DNA of 64,000 nt from Bacillota bacterium (GCA_023409535.1 JAEYGZ010000038.1:62001-126000); one strand, 5' to 3'. Shown: positions 8,447-17,319, counted from the stretch's first letter. Numbers and translations are program-made. The notes: generated by a model not told the origin, from the sequence alone.

Positions 8447-9478
8447 TCACTGCGGCGGCTCGTATAACGTCTGTAACGCTCCCAGACCGGCAACGGCGAC
8501 TTCCCACTGGCCGTCTGTCGTCGTAAGCCAGTCCGCAATTTTCCGCGCCGGATGATCCTCCGGCAGGTCTTTCCGTACGACTGCGTAATAATTGATTGCA
8601 AGCGGGTACTCCCTTGACAGAATCGTTTCCGGTGTCGGAACAATTCCGTCAAATGCGAGGGTTTTGATATCCGTCGCATCTCCCATTACGCTCTGCGAAA
8701 TCTGTATGTAGTAATAAAGCGTATAGCCCAGCGTATAGGCATTTTCCTCGCCATCCTGCGCAAAATACCGGTAATCTTCCACCATTTGCAGCATCCCGTT
8801 CATTTCCCGTTCCATGTAGTTTTCTTCAATGGCCGGGTTTATTTTTTTGTCCCCGAGCACCAGATTTTCCATCTGCGCTTGGGAACCGGAATTGGCGTTG
8901 CGGCAGATGGGTACAATCCGCCCGCTTTCGCCTCCGAGTCCGGACCAGTCGGTGATAGTCATGTCGGCATATATCTTCTGCACTTGAAAGGCATTGATAT
9001 CGTCCACAGGATTGTCCTCGTGGGTAATAAACACAAGCGCTTCGGCGCCGACAGGGATATACTCAAGCTCCGCTCCTGCGCTCTTTGCCATCTCCTCAAC
9101 CTCTTTCGAGGGGTCCGGGACAAGGATTAAATCCACGTCTCCATTGATAAGCAGCTCGTAGGACTTCACGGTCTTGGAAGCCTTTTGCGGAAGCCCCGGC
9201 CACCTGTCTTCTTCATCGTCCGACTGCAAAAACATCCTTTTGTAGATTCCCTGTACCAGCGGTAAAGTGGAGGTCGAGCCGTCGATGCGCGGATAATTTT
9301 CCGCCGTGATACCGATGGCGGCGGCATCCTCCGACGGAGTAAGAGTGATTACCTGCAAAGCTGCGCTCTGTACTGCCGGCGTCTGAGACTGTGCCGGCTC
9401 TCCTAAATTATCGGTTCGCGAACAGCCCTGCATCAAAAACAGAGCAATTATGAGCATAATTTTTACGGGTGTTCTCAT
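8447..9478 (-). CDS. PstS-like substrate-binding lipoprotein
   Basis: Extracytoplasmic binding protein, 343 residues. The N-terminus is a lipoprotein signal (IALFLMQGC), and the mature part begins with a segment like PstS (YPRIDGSTSTLPLVQGIY) and has the phosphate-binding style segment CRNANSGSQ. I chose the ATG at 9478 because GGAGG lies 7 bases upstream. No pstCAB genes follow, so it may act as a sensor or orphan binding protein. Base composition is richer in G+C than its neighbours, and its start lies directly on the broken end of an acetyltransferase gene, so it probably arrived by recombination. Confidence 0.85.
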   Translation of the reverse strand: MRTPVKIMLIIALFLMQGCSRTDNLGEPAQSQTPAVQSAALQVITLTPSEDAAAIGITAENYPRIDGSTSTLPLVQGIYKRMFLQSDDEEDRWPGLPQKASKTVKSYELLINGDVDLILVPDPSKEVEEMAKSAGAELEYIPVGAEALVFITHEDNPVDDINAFQVQKIYADMTITDWSGLGGESGRIVPICRNANSGSQAQMENLVLGDKKINPAIEENYMEREMNGMLQMVEDYRYFAQDGEENAYTLGYTLYYYIQISQSVMGDATDIKTLAFDGIVPTPETILSREYPLAINYYAVVRKDLPEDHPARKIADWLTTTDGQWEVAVAGLGALQTLYEPPQ

Positions 9479-9480
9479 AT

Positions 9481-9660
9481 TCATCCCTCCAAAATAAGAC
9501 CAATCAGCTTTTCTCCATCCCATGCGGAAATAACTCTGCTTGAATTATGCAATGCCTGTTTCAATTTTCCCGGGAAGTTTCCTGAAAACCACTTAACAGA
9601 CTTAAAGAGTTCTTCCATTTGCTTTTCATCAAAACCCTTTGTATATCCATATTCCATCAT
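9481..9660 (-). pseudogene. Truncated GNAT acetyltransferase, N-terminal remnant
   Basis: From an ATG at 9660, with AGGGAG 7 bases upstream, a 59-codon frame reads like the start of a GNAT acetyltransferase: KGFDEKQMEELFKSVKW, then SRVISAWDGEKLIGLI. Family members continue from this point into the acetyl-CoA-binding core, but here the frame ends after LEG at a TGA and the PstS-like gene begins 3 bases later. The catalytic core is therefore missing. Its last codons supply the GGAGG site used by the next gene. Confidence 0.72.
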
Positions 9661-9702
9661 AAGATTTCTCCCTGCTAAGCAGCATTGTTTAGCTTACTGT
9701 TA

Positions 9703-10518
9703 TTATATTTCAAACCAAAAAACTTCATTTTCTTTAAACAATTTAAACCCAGCCTTTTCTGCCAATTTCCGAGAAATAAGATTTGATTCAACGCAATCCC
9801 ATTGTGCAATCAGACCTTTATTTATACATTCATTAACAAATTCTATCGTTAAAAAATAACCCAAGCCCTTATTTTTAAATTCATCGTCAGTCTCAATATC
9901 AATTGGAATAACACTTTTAAATTTTGCTGTTCCAACAATGACAGCCGCAATACGATCTAAATATGTAATGCAAAATGCAACACTCTTTTTTTCGAAATTG
10001 TCAAAGCTTCCCCATGATTCTAATAATCTCTTTGTTAAGAAAGATTCATTTTTAAAAACTCCATTTGTGACTTTTTCCCATAAATCAATATTAACCTTAT
10101 GCATTTTGAAGCTTTCAGGCAAAGAATATACTTGATTGATGTGTCCATTTCTCCTGTATGAATATTCCCTTTCACTTTGAATTACTTTATCATTAAACAT
10201 TTTCAGAATATATGGTTTTAAGCTATCATTATGTATGGAAAATTCAAAATAATTAATTTCTCTTTGCTTCTGATATTTAAAAATATCATTTTTAATAAAC
10301 TTTTCAAGTATCATATATTCATTATCGTTATTTATGTTTCCTAAAAAGGCAAAACTGCCAACCGCATATGAATCTGCAATTGCAATCTCGGGATTATCGA
10401 TATTATCAACCCATAAATTTCCTTTGCATTCACCCGCTACTATTCCTGAAAAGCTTGGACAATCTTCATATGTAACATTTTCAAATTTCTTTACCCTTAA
10501 GCTATCAACTTTAGTCAT
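9703..10518 (-). CDS. GNAT acetyltransferase (GNAT_acetyltran type)
   Basis: The 271-residue protein has two parts: an N-terminal half with SFAFLGN and a C-terminal GNAT fold with IETDDEFKNKGLGYFLTIEFV (acetyl-CoA-binding loop) and ISRKLAEKAGFKLF. Such proteins transfer acetyl from acetyl-CoA to an amine of unknown identity. GGAGG lies 4 bases before the ATG. It is very A+T-rich, unlike the PstS-like gene downstream. Confidence 0.85.
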   Translation of the reverse strand: MTKVDSLRVKKFENVTYEDCPSFSGIVAGECKGNLWVDNIDNPEIAIADSYAVGSFAFLGNINNDNEYMILEKFIKNDIFKYQKQREINYFEFSIHNDSLKPYILKMFNDKVIQSEREYSYRRNGHINQVYSLPESFKMHKVNIDLWEKVTNGVFKNESFLTKRLLESWGSFDNFEKKSVAFCITYLDRIAAVIVGTAKFKSVIPIDIETDDEFKNKGLGYFLTIEFVNECINKGLIAQWDCVESNLISRKLAEKAGFKLFKENEVFWFEI

Positions 10519-10582
10519 TTGTCCTCCATATAATTATACTATTTACTTCGCTGTTTAAACGACTGCGAAACAAATGCATTCA

Positions 10583-10834
10583 TTAACCATGTAAGCCTTT
10601 TGACTGTCTATCCATGTCCTCTACTACAATATCATATATTTCTCCCAATGTTGAACAATACTCCAATACCTTCCATGGCTCATTGGTGTGAAAATGTATT
10701 TTTATCAGTTCTTCATCTCCCACTGCCAAGAGACAATCTCCCTTCAGATTGTTTACAAAGTAATCATTTATTGCTTCTTCATCAAGATTTTCTCCCTCAA
10801 TCAATAATTGAGTATCGTATTTAAATTCTAACAT
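10583..10834 (-). CDS. Stand-alone FakA/DAK2 C-terminal-like domain
   Basis: The 83 residues match the C-terminal part of fatty-acid kinase FakA/YloV-type proteins: TQLLIEGENLDEEAI, then GDCLLAVGDEELIKIHFHTNEPWKVLEYCSTLGE. In the full enzyme this part accompanies the DAK2 kinase domain, which is absent here. GGAGG stands 8 bases before the ATG, so it is probably expressed and not a mere remnant; short versions of this domain are known in clostridia as dihydroxyacetone-kinase-like proteins. Function is unknown. Confidence 0.7.
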   Translation of the reverse strand: MLEFKYDTQLLIEGENLDEEAINDYFVNNLKGDCLLAVGDEELIKIHFHTNEPWKVLEYCSTLGEIYDIVVEDMDRQSKGLHG

Positions 10835-10896
10835 TTATTTTACCTCCAAAATTTTCATTTATCTCCAAGTCACATTTTAAACCAATTGCGTATCCT

Positions 10897-11460
10897 TTAA
10901 TAATGTCCAATGACAGGCTTATCCTTTACCCGATGCTTTCTATCCGGGTCATACTTCTGCCAATAGACCGCCTTTTCATTATATCTGCATCGTCCCGGCT
11001 CCTGATATGTACCATGCCCAAAATACACCATTCCCAAAGGTTTTACGTATTCCGGCAAATCAATCAGCTTCTGCATCGTTGCCATTCTGGATTGAACTGG
11101 GTAAATACCTATCCATACACTTGCAAGTCCTATATCTGTCGCCGCCAGTAACATATTCTCAATAGCCGCACTGCAGTCACATATCCACAAATCCTTATCC
11201 TGACTTTTAAGAGCATATTTCATATTTCCACATACGACAATTCCCAGCGGAGCATTGTATCTGGCAAAGAGCATCTTGTCCCTTATTTTATCCAGGACCT
11301 CCTTTTCATTAATAACAACAAATTCCCAGGGCTGTGTATTAACTGCTGTCGGTGCCGAGAAGGCTGCATTCAATAGAATTCGAATTTCCGTATCTGTTAC
11401 CGGCTCATCAGAATACTTTCTTACGCTTCTGCGATTGAATATAGCGTCTAATGTTTCCAT
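10897..11460 (-). CDS. Nitroreductase-family FMN oxidoreductase
   Basis: The 187-residue protein shows the family hallmarks: N-terminal IFNRRSVRKYSDEPV (FMN phosphate contacts), SAPTAVNTQPWEFVVI, and GLASVWIGIYP. It uses NAD(P)H and FMN to reduce nitro-compounds, quinones or similar substrates in the cytoplasm. The length is typical. A GGGGG-containing ribosome site precedes the ATG. No partner gene indicates a specific substrate. Confidence 0.9.
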   Translation of the reverse strand: METLDAIFNRRSVRKYSDEPVTDTEIRILLNAAFSAPTAVNTQPWEFVVINEKEVLDKIRDKMLFARYNAPLGIVVCGNMKYALKSQDKDLWICDCSAAIENMLLAATDIGLASVWIGIYPVQSRMATMQKLIDLPEYVKPLGMVYFGHGTYQEPGRCRYNEKAVYWQKYDPDRKHRVKDKPVIGHY

Positions 11461-11600
11461 CGTTTTACCCCCATGACTTTATAATCATAGTCTTTTATTG
11501 ACTGATTAATCTATGCCGGCCAGTTGGATCGTTCGCTATTGCCTCTATTTTCGATACTTTTATCATCTTTTTATCCTCATAAGCTTATAAACAGAATGGG

Positions 11601-11629
11601 AAGTATAGCCGATCAACAAATCGGAAGTT
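11601..11629. repeat. Intergenic motif cluster shared with 15817-15846 and 17406-17416
   Basis: AAGTATAGCCG starts here and runs into AGCCGATCAAC (11607-11617) and ATCGGAAGTT (11620-11629). The first word recurs inverted at 15836-15846, the second at 17406-17416, the third at 15817-15826. CCGAT/ATCGG can also pair locally. The surrounding 11461-11634 has no gene. Confidence 0.5.
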
Positions 11630-11634
11630 AACCC

Positions 11635-12195
11635 TTACATCGGTTTTAAATTCTTATTAAGTCTATCAATGATTTTCTCTAATCGAGCTTGGCGTGTTTT
11701 ATCAGTTTTTGCCTCAAGATAAAAACCAGTATATGTCTTTTGTATAGACACGGGCATGGCTGCCAAATTATCATATGCAAGTTCATATTGCCGGATGATT
11801 TGCTTGAATGTCCGTATTTGTTCCTCACTGATACTAATGTGTCCAGATATATCCCAGGTACCGTTTTTCTTAGCATTTTCAACGGCATCCATACCCTGTT
11901 GTGCCATTCTTCCTTGTTCGATAAGGGATTGCGCCAATTTTTTATTCTTATCAGACCAATTGCTTTTAACTGTACGGCGAGCAAAATATTTCTTGTATTT
12001 AGTGTTGTCAAGGCTTTGCATCTGACCATCTATCCATCCAAAGCAAAGAGCTTCTTCCAATGCTTCGCTGGCCGAAATTGTCGCCGGCCCGCCTTTTTTG
12101 CCAAAAAGCAGCCATATTCCATCGTTATCGGCGCTGTGTTTATCCAGCCAGTCCCTAAATGCCTCTCTATTGGCAAATTCTAAAACGTCACTCAT
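11635..12195 (-). CDS. YdeI/OmpD-associated family protein
   Basis: The 187-residue protein has the family core: FRDWLDKHSADNDGIWLLFGKK, then EALEEALCFGWIDGQ, YFARRTVKSNWSDKNK, and a C-terminal helical part. Members are common accessory proteins of uncertain function, sometimes linked to stress resistance. I chose the ATG at 12195, 5 bases after GGAGG; the ATG immediately upstream at 12198 is a near-equal alternative. Confidence 0.85.
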   Translation of the reverse strand: MSDVLEFANREAFRDWLDKHSADNDGIWLLFGKKGGPATISASEALEEALCFGWIDGQMQSLDNTKYKKYFARRTVKSNWSDKNKKLAQSLIEQGRMAQQGMDAVENAKKNGTWDISGHISISEEQIRTFKQIIRQYELAYDNLAAMPVSIQKTYTGFYLEAKTDKTRQARLEKIIDRLNKNLKPM

Positions 12196-12305
12196 CATTA
12201 CCTCCTTTAATGCGTTATACTTATTATATTGTGATATTCGATAAATTCTGATATGTCTCCTTGTCATCCGCAAATTGAAATTCATGTGCCTTGATTATGC
12301 TCATA

Positions 12306-12836
12306 CTATGTGGCGCAATCAAGAGTTAGAATTTTATGCGGGTATTTTTCACCGCGAAAAATTTCATCTTTTATCTGTCCGGTAAAAGCAAAGCCCAACT
12401 TTTCCGCAAGCATAACAGACTTCTCGTTATCAATAGAAATCCAAGCGTTTATACCGCTTACTTTCATATCACTTCGAGCAAATACGCATATTGCTTTCAG
12501 AGCTTCCATCATGTAGCCCTTGCCCCAATAATCCGGGTAAAGGTCATACCCGATATCACAACAGCCGTTCGATTTATCCCAACAATGAAAACCGCATGTG
12601 CCGATTTTAGTCCCATCGTCCTTTCTAACAAGAATCCACCGGTGCTGTGCTCTTGGTTCCGGTTGCATATAAAAATCAATAATTTCGTCAGCACCGAAAA
12701 TATCGGTAAGCGGCTCAGCGTCGAATAAGTATCGATTGACTTCGTCGTTTGAGAATTGTTTCAGTATGAACTCTCTGTCATACCTTGAGATGTTTTTCAG
12801 AAACAACCTGTCAGTTTCAAGCTCTTTAAAAAGCAT
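12306..12836 (-). CDS. RimJ/RimL-type GNAT acetyltransferase
   Basis: The 176-residue single-domain GNAT has an N-terminal LETDRLFLKNISRYDREF, a central IGYDLYPDYWGKGYMMEALKA (acetyl-CoA loop) and C-terminal NEKSVMLAEKLGFAFTG. It should acetylate a protein N-terminus or small amine. GGAGG precedes the ATG. It stands alone and leftward like its neighbours. Confidence 0.9.
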   Translation of the reverse strand: MLFKELETDRLFLKNISRYDREFILKQFSNDEVNRYLFDAEPLTDIFGADEIIDFYMQPEPRAQHRWILVRKDDGTKIGTCGFHCWDKSNGCCDIGYDLYPDYWGKGYMMEALKAICVFARSDMKVSGINAWISIDNEKSVMLAEKLGFAFTGQIKDEIFRGEKYPHKILTLDCAT

Positions 12837-12894
12837 TTTAGTACCTCCATATAATAGTGGGCGAAATATGATTTACCCCCCCATTCCAGAAAAA

Positions 12895-13017
12895 CTATTT
12901 ATTAAATGACCTGATTTCAATTAAGTTACCCTCCGGGTCTGCTATACAGCAAGTACATTGTCCCCATGGCTCGGTTGTGCAATCCTGACTTAATATAATT
13001 TGTTTATTTGCTTCTGT
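12895..13017 (-). pseudogene. VOC/glyoxalase-fold protein, C-terminal remnant
   Basis: Forty codons with no start read like the end of a vicinal-oxygen-chelate protein: TEPWGQCTCCIADPEGNLIE, then IRSFNK and TAG. The upstream half is absent; a stop and unrelated DNA precede it. The remaining part of the 12837-13162 gap holds the direct repeat described at 13069 and no other gene. Confidence 0.65.
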
Positions 13018-13068
13018 TTAACCTCCATAACCCCTCTTGTAATGGTCGTTGATAATAGAATGTCCCTA

Positions 13069-13133
13069 TTCCAATGCGTCACTATTCAATAAAATTGGAA
13101 GCTATCAGCTTTACATTCTTCCAATAAGTCACT
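13069..13133. repeat. Direct repeat TTCCAATnnGTCACT, two copies 50 bp apart
   Basis: TTCCAATGCGTCACT (13069-13083) and TTCCAATAAGTCACT (13119-13133) differ at two adjacent bases. TTGGAAGC between them partly inverts the same word. The repeat sits at the broken edge of the VOC remnant. Confidence 0.6.
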
Positions 13134-13162
13134 CTGAAAAACCCGGCAAATCACAACTATGA

Positions 13163-13570
13163 TTATTTATGTCTAAGTTCATTCGCCCATGAATTTACTT
13201 TTTCACATGGTTCATACTTCGTTTTGTACCCCACCTCATCAATAATAAAAAATGGATTATATGCAGTTGCTTTCCTTTGTGTACCGTCAGTTTTTGTTAT
13301 TGTAACGATTACTCCCTGACCTGCATAATCGCTGTAAGAATTATCTTCCCTATAAATAATTACAGTATGGAGTATTTCAACTAATTCTTCAATCTCGCTG
13401 TCAGTTAATTCAAACACTACATCAGGCGGCGACAGTTTAACAGAAATACTGGAAATTTCCGAAACGGACAAGTCCCGAAATGGTTTTGTTCCCAAAAATG
13501 ATTTTCCAATAAAAATACCTGCAATAACTATTACAGCTAGAAGCATTATTACTAAATATCTTTTTTTCAT
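13163..13570 (-). CDS. Membrane-anchored hypothetical protein
   Basis: The 135 residues start with one hydrophobic segment (about 5-25, YLVIMLLAVIVIAGIFIG) after a positive MKKR, so the protein is exported and probably stays anchored. The outer part (about 110 residues) is a small mixed fold with FELTDSEIEELVEILHTV and YEPCEKVNSWANE. I do not recognise a named family. AAGGTGG precedes the ATG. Confidence 0.75.
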   Translation of the reverse strand: MKKRYLVIMLLAVIVIAGIFIGKSFLGTKPFRDLSVSEISSISVKLSPPDVVFELTDSEIEELVEILHTVIIYREDNSYSDYAGQGVIVTITKTDGTQRKATAYNPFFIIDEVGYKTKYEPCEKVNSWANELRHK

Positions 13571-13696
13571 ATGACCACCTTATCCCCCAAATTCCTGCTT
13601 GTTCAAGTATTATGTAAACATTTATCTGTCAAATTCTTATAATGCCCGCCAAATAAACATAATTGAAAGTTGATTCAATAAATTTGAATTTGTTAA

Positions 13697-14344
13697 CTAT
13701 CCATTATGAATGCTCATAATCCTGTTCAAATAGTTTTGAAGAGAATCAGCCAACTTTCCAATATGTATCCCATCGACAAATGAATGATGCACCTGAACAG
13801 AAAACGGAAGAATCCATTTTCCATCTCTTTTAAAAAATTTTCCCCAGTCAAATAAAGGTGTAGCATTGTCTTTTTTCCCGGCGTTTGTATGCGAGATATG
13901 AGTATAAGATATCCACGGCATGGGTGAAAACTGAAATACGTCATTTCCCAATGGCCCTGTAAAATATTCCTTTTGATTCACTGCTTTTTGGGCAGCTATC
14001 GCAACGTATGCTTCTAAAGTATCTTGCATTTCTACGTTGACAACTTTAAATAGCTCGGTATCTTTGTCCATATATGTAAAAGCCGTATCAATTTTATCGT
14101 AAAGCACAATTTGACCATCCACAAAACGGTACCGGAATTCCTCAATTTCGTTTGCACATTTTGAAACAACAAAAATTAGAGCCATTGTAAATGAAAGCTT
14201 CATTTCTCGTACTTTTGCTAAGAAATCTGTAATATCTAACTCAAAAGTTACACAATACGACGGTTCAATACTATTTCTAAATATTTGACAATGTAAAGCA
14301 CGCTTCCAAGTGGTTACATCAATCACCTTATAACTACCAGCCAC
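13697..14344 (-). CDS. Chloramphenicol acetyltransferase-type (CAT) enzyme
   Basis: The 215-residue protein belongs to the CAT family, which transfers acetyl from acetyl-CoA to chloramphenicol or similar hydroxyl acceptors. The catalytic histidine motif HHSFVDG is near residue 190, and CAT-like segments include FTYMDKDTELFKVVN and PWISYTHISH. The start is GTG at 14344 with GGAGGGG 8 bases upstream. It differs enough from the classic catA sequences that resistance is plausible but not certain. Confidence 0.87.
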   Translation of the reverse strand: MAGSYKVIDVTTWKRALHCQIFRNSIEPSYCVTFELDITDFLAKVREMKLSFTMALIFVVSKCANEIEEFRYRFVDGQIVLYDKIDTAFTYMDKDTELFKVVNVEMQDTLEAYVAIAAQKAVNQKEYFTGPLGNDVFQFSPMPWISYTHISHTNAGKKDNATPLFDWGKFFKRDGKWILPFSVQVHHSFVDGIHIGKLADSLQNYLNRIMSIHNG

Positions 14345-14419
14345 AATAATTACCCCTCCTCATATAACTTAAACGAAGCGACAAATTCCTGTTCGTCATC
14401 TCAATGGTATTTTTAATTT

Positions 14420-15181
14420 TTATTTATTTACTATAAAAGATTTCGGAATTGCAAATAATTCTCTTATATAATATGTCAGAAAAAGTCTTTTATCTGTATT
14501 GGCAGGGAATGAATATGCATTTAACCCTCTACGGCTTGCAAGCATGGTTGCCCTAAATTCATGGTAACCATCTGTAACTATAACTACGTTATTTAACCAA
14601 CCCTTTTTATTAATAATTTCTTTTGAATTATCGATATTTTCGCTTGTGGAAAAAGATTTGTCTTCAACATATATTCTATAAGAAGGAATATTAAAATTAT
14701 TAATTAGGTAGGATTTTATACATTCGGCTTCGCTTATATTCTCATCTGGACCTTGTCCTCCAGACGCTATACAAACAGAGTTTGGATGCATATTTAAATA
14801 ATCAGCAGCCGCCTCAATTCGTGCATATAAAGCAATTGTTGGTGTATGACCGTTTACTTTTGCTCCAAGCACTATTGCCACTGTGCCATCAGGTGCTTGA
14901 GCAGGTATACAATTCGCAATTATGAAAATAGTTTCTATTGTAAACAATATTCCGAACACAATTGTTAATGCGGCAACAGTTTTCCATGCTTTATTATAAT
15001 ATTTTCCAGCTGCAAATTTAAAAAATCTTTTAACTATTGGAAAGAAAATCAAAATTAATCCGAGTGCAGCGGGCATTAATGTGAAAACATTGCAAACTCC
15101 AATCGAAATTGGAGGAAAAATTGTAAATATAAGTATTGTTCCAACGATGATTCTAATAGCTAAGAGTAATATATTTTTCAT
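14420..15181 (-). CDS. YdcF/SanA-like membrane protein (DUF218)
   Basis: The 253-residue protein has three hydrophobic segments in the first 95 residues, then a DUF218 domain: VAIVLGAKVNGHTPTIALY, ARIEAAADYL, SGGQGPDENISEAECIK, VVIVTDGYHEFRATM. Members such as SanA and YdcF are linked to envelope integrity, but their reaction is unsettled. It lies in the leftward cassette-like series. Confidence 0.87.
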   Translation of the reverse strand: MKNILLLAIRIIVGTILIFTIFPPISIGVCNVFTLMPAALGLILIFFPIVKRFFKFAAGKYYNKAWKTVAALTIVFGILFTIETIFIIANCIPAQAPDGTVAIVLGAKVNGHTPTIALYARIEAAADYLNMHPNSVCIASGGQGPDENISEAECIKSYLINNFNIPSYRIYVEDKSFSTSENIDNSKEIINKKGWLNNVVIVTDGYHEFRATMLASRRGLNAYSFPANTDKRLFLTYYIRELFAIPKSFIVNK

Positions 15182-15272
15182 AATTTTTAAGTACCTCTTA
15201 TAAATTCGAATTTGCTTTAATGAATTAAGATCGTTATTCTTTTTTTCTTCACATTATGTTCATAATCGTAGG

Positions 15273-15746
15273 TTATATATATTTGTGCAATAACTCTTTA
15301 GGGATATGACAATAGTCATTAGGGCACCTATCTAATCTATCTTGATGTTCATCTGCACTTTTAACGTAATTCATAAGCGGAAGGACTTCCACTGCAATTT
15401 TGTCCCTATCTGCTCTTTCTGTTATATAATTCAGGGCATCTTCCAAATGTCGAGGTACTTTACTATATACGCCTGTACGGTATTTTTTTCCCACATCATT
15501 ACCTTGTTTATTCACACTGTAAGGATCTATTATCTCAAAAAAATAATCCATTAGTTGAGAAACAGTTACAATTTCAGGGTCAAATTCTGTTTTTACGCAT
15601 TCAGCATAACCATCATACTCGCCTTCGAGAATATTTGAATAACCATTTGCTCGTCCTGCTTGAGTATTAATAACACCTTTCAGTGTTTTGATAAATGCTT
15701 GTACACCCCAAAGACAGCCACCTGCAAAATATATTGTTTCAACCAT
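15273..15746 (-). CDS. msrA: Peptide methionine (S)-S-oxide reductase
   Basis: The enzyme repairs oxidised methionine with a thiol donor. The catalytic cysteine is in GGCLWGVQAF near residue 11 (GCFWG in most family members), followed by EGEYDGYAECVKTEFDPE, FFEIIDPYSVNKQGNDVGKKYRTGVY and the terminal YCHIPKELLHKYI. The 157 residues make a compact MsrA with no MsrB fusion. AGAGGTG stands before the ATG. Confidence 0.93.
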   Translation of the reverse strand: MVETIYFAGGCLWGVQAFIKTLKGVINTQAGRANGYSNILEGEYDGYAECVKTEFDPEIVTVSQLMDYFFEIIDPYSVNKQGNDVGKKYRTGVYSKVPRHLEDALNYITERADRDKIAVEVLPLMNYVKSADEHQDRLDRCPNDYCHIPKELLHKYI

Positions 15747-15816
15747 AGTTAGTCACCTCTTTTCTTTCGTCAAATATAAATAGTCTGTAGTTAATTCCCA
15801 CGGAAAAATTCCTGCA

Positions 15817-15846
15817 ATCGGAAGTTGTCAACTGCCGGCTATACTT
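15817..15846. repeat. Intergenic motif cluster shared with 11601-11629
   Basis: ATCGGAAGTT (15817-15826) followed by CGGCTATACTT (15836-15846, the inverse of AAGTATAGCCG at 11601). AAATTCCTG at 15806 recurs at 13589 and 14383 in other gaps of this region. Confidence 0.5.
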
Positions 15847-15859
15847 ATTAACCAGCAAT

Positions 15860-16690
15860 TTACCGAGTTAAACAATATATAATAATTGCTTGCTGTACTT
15901 CAAGCAAATGCTTTTTAAATTCATAACCAACAAAAAATCGAGAATCAATAACATCAGCAGATACTTCTTCTCCACGATAAAAAGGAGGACATGGATTTAA
16001 TATTGCCCCTTCATTCGCCATTTCCATAATTGCTTTTGTGATTTGAAAATCCTTAAAATCCTCAAGTATATTCGATGATAAAGAGTCTGTACATACAATA
16101 TCTCTGTCTTGGATTGCTTCTATTAAGTTATTTGATGTAGCTATTTCATCCATTTCAAATCCATCGGGGCAACATTGAATTAATTCAAACCCCATTACCT
16201 TAGAAGCTTCTCTCCAAGTCAATCCTATATTTCCTTTTTTACCACAGTATAAATATTTATCATGAATGAAATCTTTTCTTATTTTTGAAAGTGAATACAA
16301 ATCTGCAATAATTTCACAGGGGTGGTTAATGTCTGTCATTGCATTTATAACAGGAATATTAGAATATTGGGATAATTTTTCTATTACTTCAATATCTTTA
16401 TGCCGTACAATTATCAGATCAGCCCAGTTATTCAGATATCCGCAAACATCTTTTATTGCTTCCTTTTTATCCAGAGTTTCTGTGGGAAATAATATTGCCT
16501 GACCACCTAACAAGTATATCGCTTTTTCAAATGTTACCCGTGTTCTTAAACTCGAATTGGGGAAAAATAAAACTAAGCTTTTCCCCTTTAATATATCGTT
16601 AAATTTCCCTTGTTGAACTTCCTCTGCCAAGTTAAAAATTTCAAATATGTCTTTTGAACAATAATCTAATATGCTTATCATATTTTTCAT
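15860..16690 (-). CDS. Divergent carbamoyltransferase of the ATC/OTC fold
   Basis: The 276-residue protein has the carbamoyl-phosphate loop as SSLRTRVTFEKA (SxRT type) near residue 50 and HPCEIIADLYSL near 145, where ornithine enzymes have HPCQ. Near 240 it reads NPCPPFYRGEEVS, where ornithine enzymes have HCLP. The fold is that of aspartate/ornithine carbamoyltransferase, but the changed second-substrate residues argue for a different acceptor. It is shorter than standard OTC (about 310-330). No arginine or pyrimidine gene is adjacent. Confidence 0.8.
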   Translation of the reverse strand: MKNMISILDYCSKDIFEIFNLAEEVQQGKFNDILKGKSLVLFFPNSSLRTRVTFEKAIYLLGGQAILFPTETLDKKEAIKDVCGYLNNWADLIIVRHKDIEVIEKLSQYSNIPVINAMTDINHPCEIIADLYSLSKIRKDFIHDKYLYCGKKGNIGLTWREASKVMGFELIQCCPDGFEMDEIATSNNLIEAIQDRDIVCTDSLSSNILEDFKDFQITKAIMEMANEGAILNPCPPFYRGEEVSADVIDSRFFVGYEFKKHLLEVQQAIIIYCLTR

Positions 16691-16827
16691 AAAGTACCTC
16701 TATAAATTCAATTTATTTATTCTATTTCGGATTGATTCAATCGCTTGATAAACAATCTGAACAAAACATAAAATCTTTGGTTATAAGATTTTCAATTAGT
16801 GCGAATAACCTTCCCCTTAAACGGAAA

Positions 16828-17319
16828 TCATTTTACAACCATCAAACACTGAAAATCCAATTCACTGACATAAAACTTTTTCAATCGCTCAACAGTCAAA
16901 TCACTTAATTTACACTTCATTTTCTTCACGTTTATTGGTATATCTTCGCTACCCAGCCAAACACTCCATAGTTCAAGTTCTGATGCTATTTCCATATGGT
17001 TTCTAATATATCTGAGTATGACATCAACAGTATCATCTGAGTAATTCCATTCCAGAGCCGTGCAGAATTGCTTTGATGTTCCGATGTCGTCATAGTACTC
17101 CTCTTTATGTATAGAATAGATGTTAGGATACTCAAATTTGGCCTTATCAGCACAAAACAGAATTACATCAGGCTTATCTTTATCAAAATTATCGCCAAAC
17201 AAGTTTAAATCGACTTCTACCCCCAGCTCTGAAGCCTGATTCACAGATAGTAATTTAACATATGGGTTTGGCTGCTCCTCTAAAACAGTATCACTTGCAA
17301 AATAATTCAGTCTGCTCAC
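16828..17319 (-). CDS. Hypothetical cytoplasmic protein
   Basis: The 163 residues begin at a GTG (17319) with GAGGAAT upstream. The protein is soluble, acidic in the middle (LNLFGDNFDKDKPDVILF) and ends FYVSELDFQCLMVVK. I recognise it only as a recurrent clostridial hypothetical with no assigned function. It is part of the leftward cassette-like series. Confidence 0.75.
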   Translation of the reverse strand: MSRLNYFASDTVLEEQPNPYVKLLSVNQASELGVEVDLNLFGDNFDKDKPDVILFCADKAKFEYPNIYSIHKEEYYDDIGTSKQFCTALEWNYSDDTVDVILRYIRNHMEIASELELWSVWLGSEDIPINVKKMKCKLSDLTVERLKKFYVSELDFQCLMVVK

